Shown: positions 19,640 to 31,333 of the stretch, piece by piece | How positions within the stretch are numbered: position 1 is the stretch's first letter | Layout of the letters: each line of letters begins with the position of its first letter | DNA from: Hirsutella rhossiliensis | Lineage: Eukaryota; Ascomycota; Sordariomycetes; Hypocreales; Ophiocordycipitaceae | Reading direction: 5' to 3' | Length of the DNA: 64,000 nucleotides | Assembly (NCBI RefSeq): GCF_020360975.1 | Contig: NW_025408682.1 | Location: forward strand, 248,001 to 312,000 | Made by a program: the position numbers and the translations under genes | The notes under the pieces: generated by a model | The model's database searches: none | Seen by the model: only the letters and a program-made list of their open reading frames with translations | Told to the model about the DNA's origin: nothing

Positions 19640-19880
19640 TATTAAAGTACTACTATATTTTAGCTATTTATATAGTTATTATAAATAGCTAGGAAAAGAT
19701 ATAGGAACGATAACTAGCTATCTATTAAAAGGGGTAAGATATATAATAGTAATAATAGAATACTTAACTACCTAATTTAAAGGGTTAGCTATATCGTACT
19801 TAAAAGATAGCCCTTATAATAAAGTAGTTTAGCTTATATATTAATTACTTTAATTTAACTAAGAAAATATTATTTAATTT
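19640..19880 (-). pseudogene. hAT remnant, inverted relative to the copy at 15.3-16.25 kb
   Basis: The reverse complement of about 19755-19850 matches 16126-16225 closely (shared words CTAACCCTTTAAATTAGG and AATTAATATATA), with differences mostly transitions. Unlike the first copy it is not interrupted by the LTR element at that point. Confidence 0.5.
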
Positions 19881-20643
19881 AATTTACTTTATATCCGATC
19901 TAGATTTATTTAAATATTTAAATAACCTTACTTTTCTTCTAAAATAATATATACTAAGTAGTATTAATTAGGTCTATTTTAAGCCGGCCTCTTTACGCTA
20001 AAACTATTTACTTTATAAGACTAAAGATACGCTTTAGCTTAAAAGATATAGCTAGGACTAAAAAGAGATTAATAACTATCCTAAATAGTTATAGATACTA
20101 CTATCTTTAAAGAAGCTAATACTAAATAAAGTTATCTACTAAATAATCGCCTAGATTAGTTATAGTAACTTACTCTATATATTTATCTTATATAGCTAAT
20201 ATTAAAAGTATAAGCTATATACTAAGCTTCCTAACTAAGGCTATAAAATTATTTGGTTTAGTTATCTTTCTTACTATAGTTAGCTACTTAAGTATTATAT
20301 CCTACTTAATAAGAATATTTTAATATTTACTTTATAGCTCTTCTATAGCTACTCTACCTTTAGTTAACTACTTTAGATAATTAGCTTACTATATCTCTAC
20401 TATTAACTAGCGAAATATAAAATAAAGTATAAGAGTTATAAGATAAGTAAAGCTATCTTTAATAAGAGTATAGTAATAGTCTAGCTTTATTTAACCTAAG
20501 TTATAGCTAATCTATAGATATAGTTCTTTATCTTACTTATATTTAAGTTTTAATTTCTTAAGGTGCTTTAAGAGCTACTTTATTATTAGTAGGACCTCTT
20601 AAGTCGCTTTAAATTTTCCTTCCCTAAAGTAACTCTCTAAGTA
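19881..20643. other. RIP-decayed DNA upstream of the Copia-1 LTR, unclassified
   Basis: Both strands carry TAA/TAG-broken frames; none could be assigned. It could hold a displaced Copia gag or more hAT sequence. Confidence 0.3.
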
Positions 20644-20738
20644 TATTATATAGAGTATATTAGTATCTAATAGTCTAAAAACCTAACTTATATAGTAGTT
20701 ACTACCTTAATAGTTATAAAACCGTTTATTAGCTTTTA
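20644..20738 (+). repeat. Copia-1 5' LTR
   Basis: It shares TATTATATAGAGTATATTAG and the block ending TTATTAGCTTTTA with 31240-31333, differing by a few substitutions and one indel. Confidence 0.65.
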
Positions 20739-20899
20739 GAAAAGCAATTAGTAAGAAAACCTATAATTATTAAAGGATATAAATACTTCTTTCGTTAAAG
20801 GTAGTACTTTTACTAGCGTTCCTATAATAGTTACGGAGTATTTATTAGTTCCTAGACTATTTATAAGTTTCTATATAAGAAAGGCTATCTACCTTTTAT

Positions 20900-21479
20900 A
20901 AGACTCCTTTATCCTTAACTCTAGATCTAATATATATATCTATAATAATAAATTACGCTTTCTTAACTATACTATACTTATAGAGCTAAAAGAGCTATTT
21001 ATAAGCGATAGTTAACTTTAAATTATTAGCTATAGTATAGTCTATATAAGACTTAAAAATAGACTCTTTTAACTTAATAACGTTGCCTTTATACTAAACT
21101 TCTATATTAATATTATATCTCTTAACCGCTTTCTTATAAAGGGATATAACTAGAATCTATTATCTAGTTACGTTTCTAAGAACGATTAAGATATATTTTA
21201 TACTATTCGCCGGTACTAATAACCGGTTATTAAGTATAACCCTATTAAGGAAGAAATATACTCTTTTAACTTTACTTTATTATCTCTATAACCGATTTAA
21301 ACCGCTAACGCTATTCTTTAGTATAAGCGTCTTAAGTACCTTAACGCTTAAGCTCTTAAATATCTTATTATAAATATAATAAGATTAAAAATTAAAGGCC
21401 TAGTTACCGTTAACTATAAGGCCTATTCCTTTATAAAGGGAAAGAAGGTTATTTTACGCTAACCTTCTTAAAATAAGTT
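20900..21479 (+). pseudogene. Copia-1 protease and start of integrase region
   Basis: The plus frame includes ILNSRSNIYIYNNKLRF, the Copia aspartic protease site (normally LDSGA.IH.CN) with RIP-type Asp to Asn, Gly to Arg/Ser and His/Cys to Tyr changes. Next come IELKELFISDSQLQI, VYIRLKNRLFQLNNVAFILN and NIISLNRFL, the pattern between protease and integrase in Copia polyproteins. It stops at the B1 insertion point and resumes at 28445. Confidence 0.65.
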
Positions 21480-21484
21480 ACTAC
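21480..21484. repeat. Target site duplication ACTAC (left) of B1
   Basis: ACTAC here and at 28440-28444 flanks the complete B1 element. Confidence 0.9.
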
Positions 21485-21670
21485 TATAAAAGTCTTTAAC
21501 TATTATAGGTTATAGGCTTAGGCTACGGCCTAAGCTATATAGTTACGTATAAAGGGCTGGATCCTATACGTATATATATAGGCTAGCCGCGTATAAGAGA
21601 GCTCTATATAGCTTATTAATATTATCCTACGGACGGTACCTATATATACGCCTCTACTTACTCCGTAATA
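21485..21670 (+). repeat. B1 5' LTR (186 bp)
   Basis: It starts TATAAAAGTC (a RIP form of TG...) and ends CTCCGTAATA. It matches 28254-28439 and 54078-54265. Confidence 0.9.
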
Positions 21671-21699
21671 GTATAAGCTATTAATTAATAGATCTAATA

Positions 21700-24600
21700 A
21701 ATATCTCTCTAGAGAGGGCGCCTCCCCTTTAAGGAAGCACTCCGCCCCTCCTTAAACGGATAAGAAGTATCGTAGCTATCCTAGAAGCGATTAAAAGCGC
21801 GACGGCTAGCGAGAAAGATAAGGTTCTCGCTATACTAAGGGAGCCGTCTACGAGACCGGCTTTAACCCCTACGACCTCCGTAACGCTAGTTACGGCGGCG
21901 ATACTACTAATAAGGAAGCCGCTCCCTTAGCCGACTTAGGATAGTAAGCCGGAGTCCTTTTACTTCTTCCTTAGCCGGCTATAAACGAAGTTTATAACCG
22001 ATAAGAAATAGGGCCTAAATAGCTATCGCGATATAGCGTAGTATTCGCTCCTCTATACGCTACTAGAGCCTTAGATACGGCGGATCTTTAGATTCTAAGA
22101 TAAGGGCGGCCTTAGGGGTAAACGTAACCTATAAGACTTCTTCTAATACCTTATATATACGTTCGGCAACGTATAGGAGCGGGAGAAGGCGTAAGATAGG
22201 CTATAGACCCTTAAGTAAAGAGATAGATAAACCTTTAGCGAATTCCTTCCCGATTTCGAAGAAACGCTCTTACGGGCAGCGGGGACTATAGTATAAGAAG
22301 ATAGCGCGAAGCTTATATAGCTATAGAATTCGATTACGCTAGCCCTATAAGAGCTACTTATCCCTATAATTATACCTACTAACTACGGCGAGTATATAAG
22401 CCGGTTAATAAAGGTAGCTTAGGGCTATAAATAGACGCCGCGTTTCTAGAAGCTCTATAAGCGCACGCTATATAGCGGCGACGGGATTACCGCCCCTTCG
22501 TAAGATAAATAACCAGCTATTAACATAGACAGGGACACCTTAATATCGGCTACCTATATAGACCGGGCTAAATATAGTAAGAAGACGCCGTCGACTACCC
22601 CTTATACCGCCTCGTACTCTAAGTAGCGGGCGAAGTAGGTAACGAGTAAGGAAATCGGGAAGTAGAAGGCTAATAGCCGCTGCCTATATTACGGAGTATC
22701 TATATACTTTATATTAAAATGCCCCTTCCTTTTAGCTAAGCGGCCTATAGCGGTTTAAGTAGCGAAGATAGAACCGCTCCTTACCTTAGACGATAAGGAG
22801 GACTCCGCCCCCTTAGGCCTAGAGGAAAAAGAATAGCTCTAGAGTAAAGACAGGCTCTAGAGCCCTAATTACTAGCACTAGTAAAGGAGAAGGAAGAATT
22901 ATCCGCCTATATAAAAGAGGAGCTTACTTTAATATAGGTTATAATTAATAACTCCTTACCTATTACTACTTTTATAAACGAGGGCTATTAGTATTACGCC
23001 GTAGTTAACGAGGCGCTTATATAAGAGATATAAGTACTAGTAGAAAAGATCGCCTTAAGGCGAGTAAAGGGCGCCTTAAGCGTAATAAAGGGTATAGTAA
23101 TTAAGGGCATTATATAGCTAGCTATAAAGGTCGATAGTTACTATAAGCTTATCGTAGCCTATATAATCCCTTAATTAGAGTTTCCCTTAATCCTTAGGAA
23201 ACCCTAGTTATTATATATAGAGTTATACTTAGTTCTATACTAAAGGAAGCTATAGTTTAGGCCTATATAACGGTAGGTCTACTATAATAATAGTTCTATA
23301 GGTATAGGACTAAGTATATAAGCTTTATACTTAGTATAAGAAGTTCTTACCTTTATTTTTATAGGAACTATACGATAAGTAAAGTAGGGGTAAGGCTAGG
23401 CAGCGGCTAACGTAACGGTCTATATAGTTAGCCTAGCGGATATTAATAAGGCCCTTTAAATAAAGAAGCTAAAGTCGCCCTCTAAGCTATAGTAATAGAT
23501 ACTAGAGCGCTTTTACGACCTCCTACTACTATTTAAGTCCTAGGAAGCGGATAAGCTTAACCTATATAAGCCGGGGGTAGACTATAGGATTATATTCCGT
23601 ACTAATAAGAAGGGGCAGGAACTGCCCGTACCGTTCGGACCGCTATATAGTATATTATATATAGAGCTACTAGTACTAAAGAAGACGCTAAGGGACCTCC
23701 TAAATAAGGGTTTTATTTAAGTAAGTAGCTCCGAAGTAGGAGCGCTAGTCCTATTTATACGTAAACTAAGGGGCGGGTTATAGTTTTATTATAACTATAG
23801 GGCTCTAAATATAATTATAAGGCCGGACCGCTACCCCTTACCCTTAATCTTAGATACGCTCTATAACCTTTTAAAGGCGAAGTAGTTTATAAAGCTAGAT
23901 ATAAAATAGGCGTTTTATAAGGTATAGATCTTAGAGGGTAATAAGTAAAAGACAGCGTTCTATATACGCTATAGCTTATTCGAGTAGCTTATAACGCCCT
24001 TTAGCCTCTTAGGAGCGCCCGCTACCTTCTAGCGTTATATTAATAATATACTTTAAGACTTCCTTAATAAGTTCGCTTTTATATATATAGATAATATCCT
24101 TATTTATACGAGCGGCTCCTATAAGGACTATATATAGAAAGTATAGAGGGTCCTAGAGCGCTTCTAACTTTATAGGCTCTACCTTAACCTAAATAAGTAT
24201 AAATTTAAGGTTAAGAGGGTTAAGTACCTAGGCTTTATTATTTATATAGGCGTAGGTATATAAGTAGACCCTATAAAGATCTAGGCGATTTAAGACTAAG
24301 CTGCCTTAACTATATAAATAAGTATACGGAGCTTCCTTAGGTTCGCGAACTATTATAGGATATTTATTAGGGGCTTCTCCTATATTATAATACCCTTAAA
24401 CGAGATTACTAGGAAGCGGACCGCCTTTTACTAGGGGCCTATATAGGAAGGAGCGTTCTATACGCTTAAGGACCTATTCTCTTAAGCCCTAGTACTACTT
24501 TAGTAGGACTTCGACTAGTCTACGTTAGTTAAAGTAGACTATAGCGGCTAGGCACTTAGAGGAACGCTCTCTTAAGAGGTAGATAGGCGGAAGTAACTAG

Positions 24601-26690
24601 TAGCGTTCTACTCCTATAAGCTAACCCTAGTAAAGCGGAATTACGCTATTTATAATAAGGAGATACTAGTAATTATTAGCTACTTTAAGTAATAGTAAGT
24701 AGAGCTCTAGAGCTATAAGAGCTTTAAGGTTCTTATAAACTATAGGAACCTTAAGTACTTTATAACTCGCTAGTACCTCTCGGAGCGGTAAGCCCGCTAA
24801 GCGGAGTATCTCTTACGCTTTAACTTCTCGATTAAGTACTGCCCTAAGCGGGACTCCGCGGTCTTAAACGCGCTTTCTTAAAAGGATTAAGACCGGCTAA
24901 TAAAAGCGGATATCGAGGCCTAGGATCTATAGCTTATCCTATAGGAAGCACTATAGACTTATATAGGAGCTTCCCTAGTAAAGGAAGACGCGGTACTAGC
25001 AAATAAGCTTCCCCCTACGCCCTTACCTCGGTCCGGCGAGGAGGGATAGACCGGCCTAGGGGCGCGCGCGGCGAGAGTATTCTAAGATAAGGCCCTTTAA
25101 CGCTTATAGGATAGGATAGCGGCCCTAGACCGTACCTACGAGGGTATACGCCGCGCTATTAAGTCCAGCGCTTAACGCTTAGATCTAAAGCTAAAGCTAA
25201 AAGTATAGGTAGCCGACTACTATATTAACCTACGGGGGCATCTACGCTAGCGGGGGAGACTATAGGTACCGGGCATACTATATATTATAGAAGCTAAGGA
25301 GAAGGAGGGACCGCTAGAGCTAAACGAACGGAATAAGCTCTAAGGGAGGCCAGTTTAACTTATCTATAACTCTAGCGTCGTAGGTTACCTAGGTAAATAG
25401 GGCATAGTAGTAGGCCTTATAAGGGACTTTTACTAGCCCTTCTTATAGTACTACGTTTATCGCTTCCTTTATAACTATAATATCTATAGCTATATAAAGA
25501 TCTAAAAGGCATAGCTTAAGGGGCTACTTAAGTAGCTTTTAGTACCCGACCGGTTCTATATATATATATAAATAGACTTTATAACGGACCTCCTACTTAT
25601 AGAGGGCGGTAACCGCTATATATAGGTAATTAAGGACCGATTTAATAAGTCTATAGTATTAAAGCCGATACCGTTTATAGATATAAAGTCCTACGTAAAG
25701 CGCTTCCTATAGTACTAGGCCCGCTTATATAGCTAGCTAGCCATTATTATAAGTAATAAGGGATCGAATTAAACTAGCCGCTTTTAATAGCACCTATACT
25801 AGCTACTTTAGATTATATAGCTACTTAGTATAATATATTACTTATAGACTAATAAAGGGCCTAAGAGGGTTAACTAAGCGGCGTAGGCTTACTTATAAGC
25901 TATTATAGCCTATAACTAAGTAGACTAAGACCGGTAGCTCCCCGCGGCCTAACTTATATTAAATAGTAAACTATATACCTCTATTAAGATAGCCCCTTTC
26001 TTTATAATATATAGCTTTAAACTACCCTTACTAGTTCCCTTTACTATAGATATAGTAGCGGAGTAGTATAGTAATTCGTTATTAAAGGGCCGCGCCTCCG
26101 CGTTTATATAAAAGCTATAGGAGACTATAGATTATTACTAATCCGCAATAGCTACCGCGGCGTAAGATTAAGAGCGGCACGCTAATAAGACTAGGGCCCT
26201 AGTAAATAGGTTCGCGTTAAGAGATAAGGTATAGCTAGACCTCTATAAATATAGGTCGGTATAACTAAAGAAGAAGCTTAACTAGCTATACGCGAAGTTT
26301 ATAGTATAAAAGGTTATTAGCCTATAGGTTATAGAGCTTAATAGTCTCTTAATAGGGGTCTATAATAAGATTAATATAGACCTCCTTTATAGAGCCTCCT
26401 TTAACCCGCTACTTAGATAAGAAGTAGCGGACGCTTAACCGCTTATAATTAAGGTAAAAGGAGAAGATAAGTTTAAGGTTAAAGAGATATAGGCCGCGCG
26501 CTAGAAAAAGGTTAGTAAGGGGAAACGCTAGGAGGTCCTCGTTAAGTAGCGTAGGTATCTTAACCCTACGTGGGAACCTATATATAAGTTTACGGGAACT
26601 ATAGCCCTTAATAAGTTTAAAGCCTTATTTAGAATAGTAAATAAGAACGATAGACTAATAGACTACTAATAGTAGCTTAGGCTAGGACTA
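21700..26690 (+). pseudogene. B1 gag-pol (RT, RNase H, integrase, chromodomain)
   Basis: Gag covers about 21.7-22.9 kb. RT begins near 23560 (GVDYRIIFRTNKKGQELPVP, RPDRYPLPLILDTLYNLLKA, LDIKQAFYKVQI) with the active site FIYIDNILIYT near 24090, where the second Asp of YxDD has become Asn. RNase H follows (LVKVDYSGQALRG, about 24520). Integrase has IYIQIDFITDLL (first Asp, 25560), IISNKGSNQTSRF (second Asp to Asn, 25760) and NKGPKRVNQ (Glu to Lys, 25855). The C-terminal domain and a chromodomain (RRYLNPTWEPIYKF, about 26550) end near 26690. Many TAG and TAA stops also occur. The enzyme is dead at several active sites at once. Confidence 0.85.
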
Positions 26691-26759
26691 TAAGGTAGGT
26701 AAAGCGGAGTAAGTAGTTACGATAACGCGAGCGTAATTATATAAGTAGAGATAAAAATA

Positions 26760-27745
26760 GCGTTTATTTTAAGGCAGAGCCCTTAGACTACCTAGACCTA
26801 CTCCTTATCCTTATTATTATCTTTATCCTTATCCTCGTTATCCTCCTCTACCTTATTAGCGGCGGCGGCGCTCTCTAAGGCGCTTAGGCGGCCCTTTAAG
26901 CCCGCGAGCTAGTTAGCGGTAGCGGCGGCTCCGGGGGCTCTAAGGGCAGGGGGGGCCCGGCTAGTAGTAGCGGCGGGGGCGGCGGCGGGCACGGCTAAGG
27001 GGACCGCCGATAAGGCGATAGAGGTAGTATCCCTAGTACTAAGAGAGTTAGTAGCGGAAGTAAAAGAGCTAGATAAGAGGAACTTACTTAAGGATAAGGC
27101 CTTAGCGCTTAAGGGCGCGGAGATTATAGTAAGTAGCGGCGGCGGCGGTAAGGCGCTTCTTAGTAGCCCCCTATACTTACCCGTACGCGCTAGCCTTTTA
27201 AGCTAACGCTATAGTAAGTAAGACGGGAGGCGCCGCCTTATAGGCGCGGCCAGCACGCACGTACTAGTAATAACTACCGCTATAGCGGCGCCCGACTTAG
27301 TCGGCGTAGGGGAGCTCCTATAACGCGTACCATATATAGGGGGCCGCGCGGGCGGCTCTAGCCTATACTTAGCGTTTATACTTTAAGAAGTTAGCGGAAA
27401 ATAGCTATTATGCTCGCTAGGTAGCGGACTTATAGGGGTAGTAGTAGCGGAGGTAGGGGTAGAGGGGCTAGGCGTTACGGCCGGCGGCGGGGACGGCGTC
27501 GTTACTTAGAAAGGCAATATAAGGGCGGCTAGCGTAGTAGAGGTAGAGGCGGCGGCGGCGGGCGCGGTCGCGGGGGCGCGGGTAGGAGCAGCGGTAGCGG
27601 CGGAGCCGTCGTCGGCCGTGCTTAGTATAGCGTCGACGAACGACTCTATACGCTCTAAGAAGGAAGAAGTAAGGGAGGGGGAAGTAGATATATCTATCGC
27701 GGAAGTTAGTATTACGGATTACGGCCTCCCGCTCTATAGGGCGCA
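26760..27745 (-). pseudogene. Antisense accessory frame in B1 (Ala/Ser/Thr/Pro-rich protein)
   Basis: Opposite to pol, the minus strand reads a continuous low-stop frame of about 330 codons: SVILTSAIDISTSPSLTSSF, ERIESFVDAILSTADDG, long Ala/Pro/Thr/Ser tracts, then a coiled-coil-like segment (QLAGLKGRLSALESAAAANK) and an acidic/basic tail (EEDNEDKDKDNNKDKE). Only a few TAA/TAG stops interrupt it. A TATATAAAG box lies about 200 bp upstream at 27942-27950 on the same strand. Antisense frames between pol and the 3' LTR are known in some Ty3 elements; this one matches no family I recognise. Because the DNA is GC/GGC-rich, composition alone could open the frame. Confidence 0.4.
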
Positions 27746-27941
27746 GAACTTACTAGTTAAAGTTATTATTATTAGGGCTATTATTACTACTATAGCTATT
27801 ACTATAAGTATATATTAATAAGGCGGCCCGTATAGCTAGGAATAAACTAACGCCTTAGGTAGAGCGGAACTTACTTATTACTACTATTATTATAGTTAAA
27901 GAAAGAGGAGAAGGAAAGAAAGGAGGAAGAGGGGGATGCCG

Positions 27942-27950
27942 CTTTATATA
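27942..27950 (-). promoter_or_regulatory. TATA box candidate for the B1 antisense frame
   Basis: The minus strand reads GGGTATATAAAGCGG followed by a pyrimidine-rich leader. It points into the antisense frame, not into pol. Confidence 0.35.
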
Positions 27951-28253
27951 CCCTTAGGTAGAGGAGGCTGCCTAAGGCTAAGGGGACGGGTAACCTAAGG
28001 CTTACGTAGGTCCGGGCCGGCCGCTAGCTACTTAGGGGCGTATATAATAGGTTACGCCCTTATTTAAACGGCTAGCCGGCCAATAAATATAGAGCCTAGT
28101 TCCGGCTGCCCGGGCTAATAGGCGCGGGGATAATAGGGCTAGTAGGGCTAGCATAATTAATAGAAAAGGGTAGGGTAGAGCTAGTAGTACGGGCCCTATA
28201 GTATAAAAGCTATTAATAGGGCAACGCCGCGCCGCGCTCGAGGAAGGGTATTA

Positions 28254-28439
28254 TATAAGAGTCTTTAACTATTATAGGTTATAGGCTTAGGCTATAGCCT
28301 AAGCTATATAGTTATATATAGAGGGCCGGATCCTATATATATATATATAGGCTAGCCGTATATAGGAGAGCTCTATATAGCTTATTAATATTATCCTATA
28401 GACGGTACCTATATATATACCTTTACTTACTCCGTAATA
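28254..28439 (+). repeat. B1 3' LTR (186 bp)
   Basis: Same length as the 5' LTR, preceded by the purine-rich GAGGAAGGGTATTA and followed by the TSD ACTAC at 28440-28444. Confidence 0.9.
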
Positions 28440-28444
28440 ACTAC
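28440..28444. repeat. Target site duplication ACTAC (right) of B1
   Basis: Pairs with 21480-21484. Confidence 0.9.
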
Positions 28445-31239
28445 GACCCTTTTAAAGAATTTATATTAATATCTTCTCTATAAACGCTACCTTTAACTAT
28501 AAAGAAGCCGTTCTTCTTATTAAAGATAAATTTATAAGTATTATTTTTATCTTCCTTTTAAATATCGCGAGCTAAGAATCTATTATAATAGCTCTAAAGA
28601 ACTATAAAGCTATAATTTAACGCTAATAAAACCTTTATATTTATATTATCTACCGAGATAACGATCGTACTCTTTAAACTACCTATAAGTCTTAGATAAA
28701 GGAAAAGGGGATTTAAGATAAGCTTATAGCCCCTTATACTCCTACTTAGAATAGCGCTATAAAACGATTTAAGGGGGTAATAGCCGCTTAAGTAAGAACG
28801 ATAAAGATTAATACTAATCTTCTATTAAATCTTTAGTATAAAACTTAGAAAGTAATAGTAATCTTATATAATAGATCGCTTATATAGTACCGCGACTTTT
28901 AAATACCCTTCTAGTTACTTTATTAGTAGCTATATAAAAATAATAGAGATATAGGCTATTAATAGCTCTAGCTTAATACTACTTTTCTTAAAGTATATAG
29001 CTACTAAGCCTACCCTTTAATATATAAGGCCCTTTAAAATAAATAGAAAAAGGACCTTAAGACTAACCCTTATATAGAAATCGGTTATCTAGTAGGCTAT
29101 AACTCTATTAATATTTTTAGGATTTAGATCCCTTTATTATCTAAAGTTTTAAGGATTAAAGATATAACCTTTAACAAATATAAGTTCTATAAAGAAAAGG
29201 TAGAGCTATAAGAGCCTATCCTTTAATACTTAAAAGTATAGCTTTTAGTATATATCGAAGATAAATCGGAATATAAGGAAATACCTACTTATATAAAAGA
29301 ACTTAATTTATAACTAGATACCCCTTCTTTGACTATATTAAGTTAAGACAACGCTAGTACTATTAAGGTTTAATAGGAACCCTTTTAATATAACGATTTA
29401 AAAGACTAATAGTTTTATAATATAGATAACTTATATCTAATACTTAATCTCGCTCTAAGTAATTAGTAACTTCGATATTTATTATATCTAGCTAAGCCGC
29501 GGAACTTTAATAGCTTTACTAGTTCTTAGAACTACTTTTATAGCTCTTTCTTTCTTAGATAAGAAGAAAAGCTTTACTACCGCTCTTTACCCTTAGAGCT
29601 AATAATATATAAGGAACTTTATACTTACTACTTTAGCCCTTAATTTAAGGAAGTAGCTTACGCTAAATAGAACGTACTTTAATAGAGAGGTACCTTTAAG
29701 GCTATTTTAAAGGATTAAGTAATAAGGAAGCTACTTCTACTAACCTAGGTATTTCGTTATAAGTTTAGTAAGTATAGGTTTCTTATAAAGTTTAAAGCCC
29801 GCTTATATATTAAGGGAGACCTTTAAAAGCTAGGTAATAAAGATACTTATACTACTATACTTACTAGAAGATCCTTCTAAGTTCTTATAGTAATTATAGC
29901 TAAATTCGACCTTAAGACTTAATAGCTTAATATAGTTAACGCCTTTACTAATACCCTCTTAAATAATAATAAGGAGGTCTATATATTATTTCCTAATAGA
30001 TACTATAGATAAGGCTAGGTTCTTCGCCTTATCTAAGCCCTCTATAGCCTTAGGCGTTCTCCCTTCCTTTAGCTTACTATAGTATTTAAGGAGCTCGGTC
30101 TTTTATAGTAACTAAATAAGCCTTAGATCTTTTAAAACGACTAGCTTATAGTCTTTTTCTTTATTAATAATATCGTCTTCCTCTATTATAAGGGTAGTTA
30201 AGATATAGCTAATTAAATAGTTATAGCCCTTAAAAGGAAGTACGCTATAATAGATTAAAGAGAATTATAGTAGTTTCTTAGTATTTAGGTTCTCTAAGAC
30301 TAAAGTAATAAGAAGCTTTAGCTCTACTAAGACTCTTATATTAAAAAGATAGTTTAATAATTCGGCCTTTAATACCTTAATACCTTTAAAGGAGCCCCTT
30401 TCCTATATAATAAAGTCTAGCTAAGTATAGGGCAAGCTTTTTAAAACTAGATTTAGCTCTATTAAAGTAAAGTTAGATCGCTAAACTATACTATATATAT
30501 TACTTATTTAGATATAGCTAAACTAGTATCTAAACTAGCTAAATTCCTTTATAACCCTTCTAAGCTTTATTCTAAGCTCGCGGACTATTTAATTAAGTAC
30601 TTATACGCTACGAGGTATCTCGCTATTTAGTTTTTAGGCACCTCTAGCCTTAATAGAGACTATATTACTTTAATCTAAGCTTAATATTATAGCGACTTTT
30701 AGAGCGCTTTAGACGCCGCTTTCGCTAATAATAAGGAAATATATAAGTTATTATAGGGTTTAATCCTTACCCTCTTTAGCGGCCCTATTACTTAGAAAGC
30801 TAGAAAATAAGATATAGTTACGACCTTATTAATAGAAGTAGAGCTTCTTACCCTTATATATATAGCTAAGGATACTATTACTACGTTCTATCTATTTAAG
30901 TAGCTTTCTTTTAAGCTTAACGGAAAACTAACCGACTAATATAATAATATATAAACTATTTATTTAGTTATATAGGATATACCTTGCTTTCGCACCGCCC
31001 TTTATTATATCGATATCTATACTTATTAAGCTAGGTAGGTATTTAAGGAAGGCCTCTATAGTCTTATTTATATACTAACTTCTAAAATAATTATAGATAG
31101 CCTTACTAAGGTCCTTTTAGGCTAGAAATTTACTAACTTTATTAAATAACTTAGCCTTATTAATATCTCTACGCTACTAAGAATATAGTTTCTTTCTTTT
31201 AGTTTATATTACTAACCGCTAGTATAACCTAAGGGGGTA
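28445..31239 (+). pseudogene. Copia-1 integrase, RT and RNase H remnant
   Basis: Directly after B1 the frame resumes with RPFKEFI-type integrase entry, then ASQESIIIALKNYKA, a STEIT/ND-type catalytic region, PYTPTQN-like sequence (the P.TPEQNG box) and ER..GVI. The downstream part holds the RT/RNase H with TAA/TAG at almost every Gln and Trp. It ends at the polypurine tract at about 31230. Element family is clear from order and motifs; individual residues are heavily RIP-altered. Confidence 0.6.
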
Positions 31240-31333
31240 TATTATATAGAGTATATTAGCTTTTATAGTCTAAAACCCTAACTTATATAGTAGTTACTAC
31301 CTTAATAGTTATAGAACCTTTTATTAGCTTTTA
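31240..31333 (+). repeat. Copia-1 3' LTR
   Basis: See 20644-20738. The polypurine tract AAGGGGGTA immediately precedes it. Confidence 0.65.

Larger units (their letters stand above)
21485..28439 (+). mobile_element. Complete Ty3 chromovirus B1 (6,955 bp)
   Basis: It is flanked by 186-bp LTRs and a 5-bp TSD (ACTAC). The plus strand encodes gag and a pol ending in a chromodomain; about 1.5 kb between pol and the 3' LTR holds a GC-rich antisense frame. RIP is milder than in neighbouring elements: many CG dinucleotides survive. A second copy (B2) lies at 54078-57140 and 63464-64000. The sequence after the 5' LTR starts GTATAAGCT, with no TGG, so priming by a tRNA 3' end is not obvious. Confidence 0.9.
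20644..31333 (+). mobile_element. Copia-1 LTR retrotransposon, RIP-decayed, split by chromovirus B1
   Basis: Short LTRs of about 95 bp lie at 20644-20738 and 31240-31333; the second is preceded by the polypurine tract AAGGGGGTA. Between them, after removing the B1 insertion (21485-28439 plus one ACTAC), the plus strand encodes protease, integrase and RT/RNase H in Copia order. Only about 190 bp separate the 5' LTR from the protease, so gag appears to be missing. No matching target duplication was found around the LTRs. Confidence 0.65.

Noticed and set aside
27618..27818. 66-codon plus-strand ORF in B1
   Set aside because: It lies opposite the longer antisense frame and has low-complexity Ile/Thr sequence.
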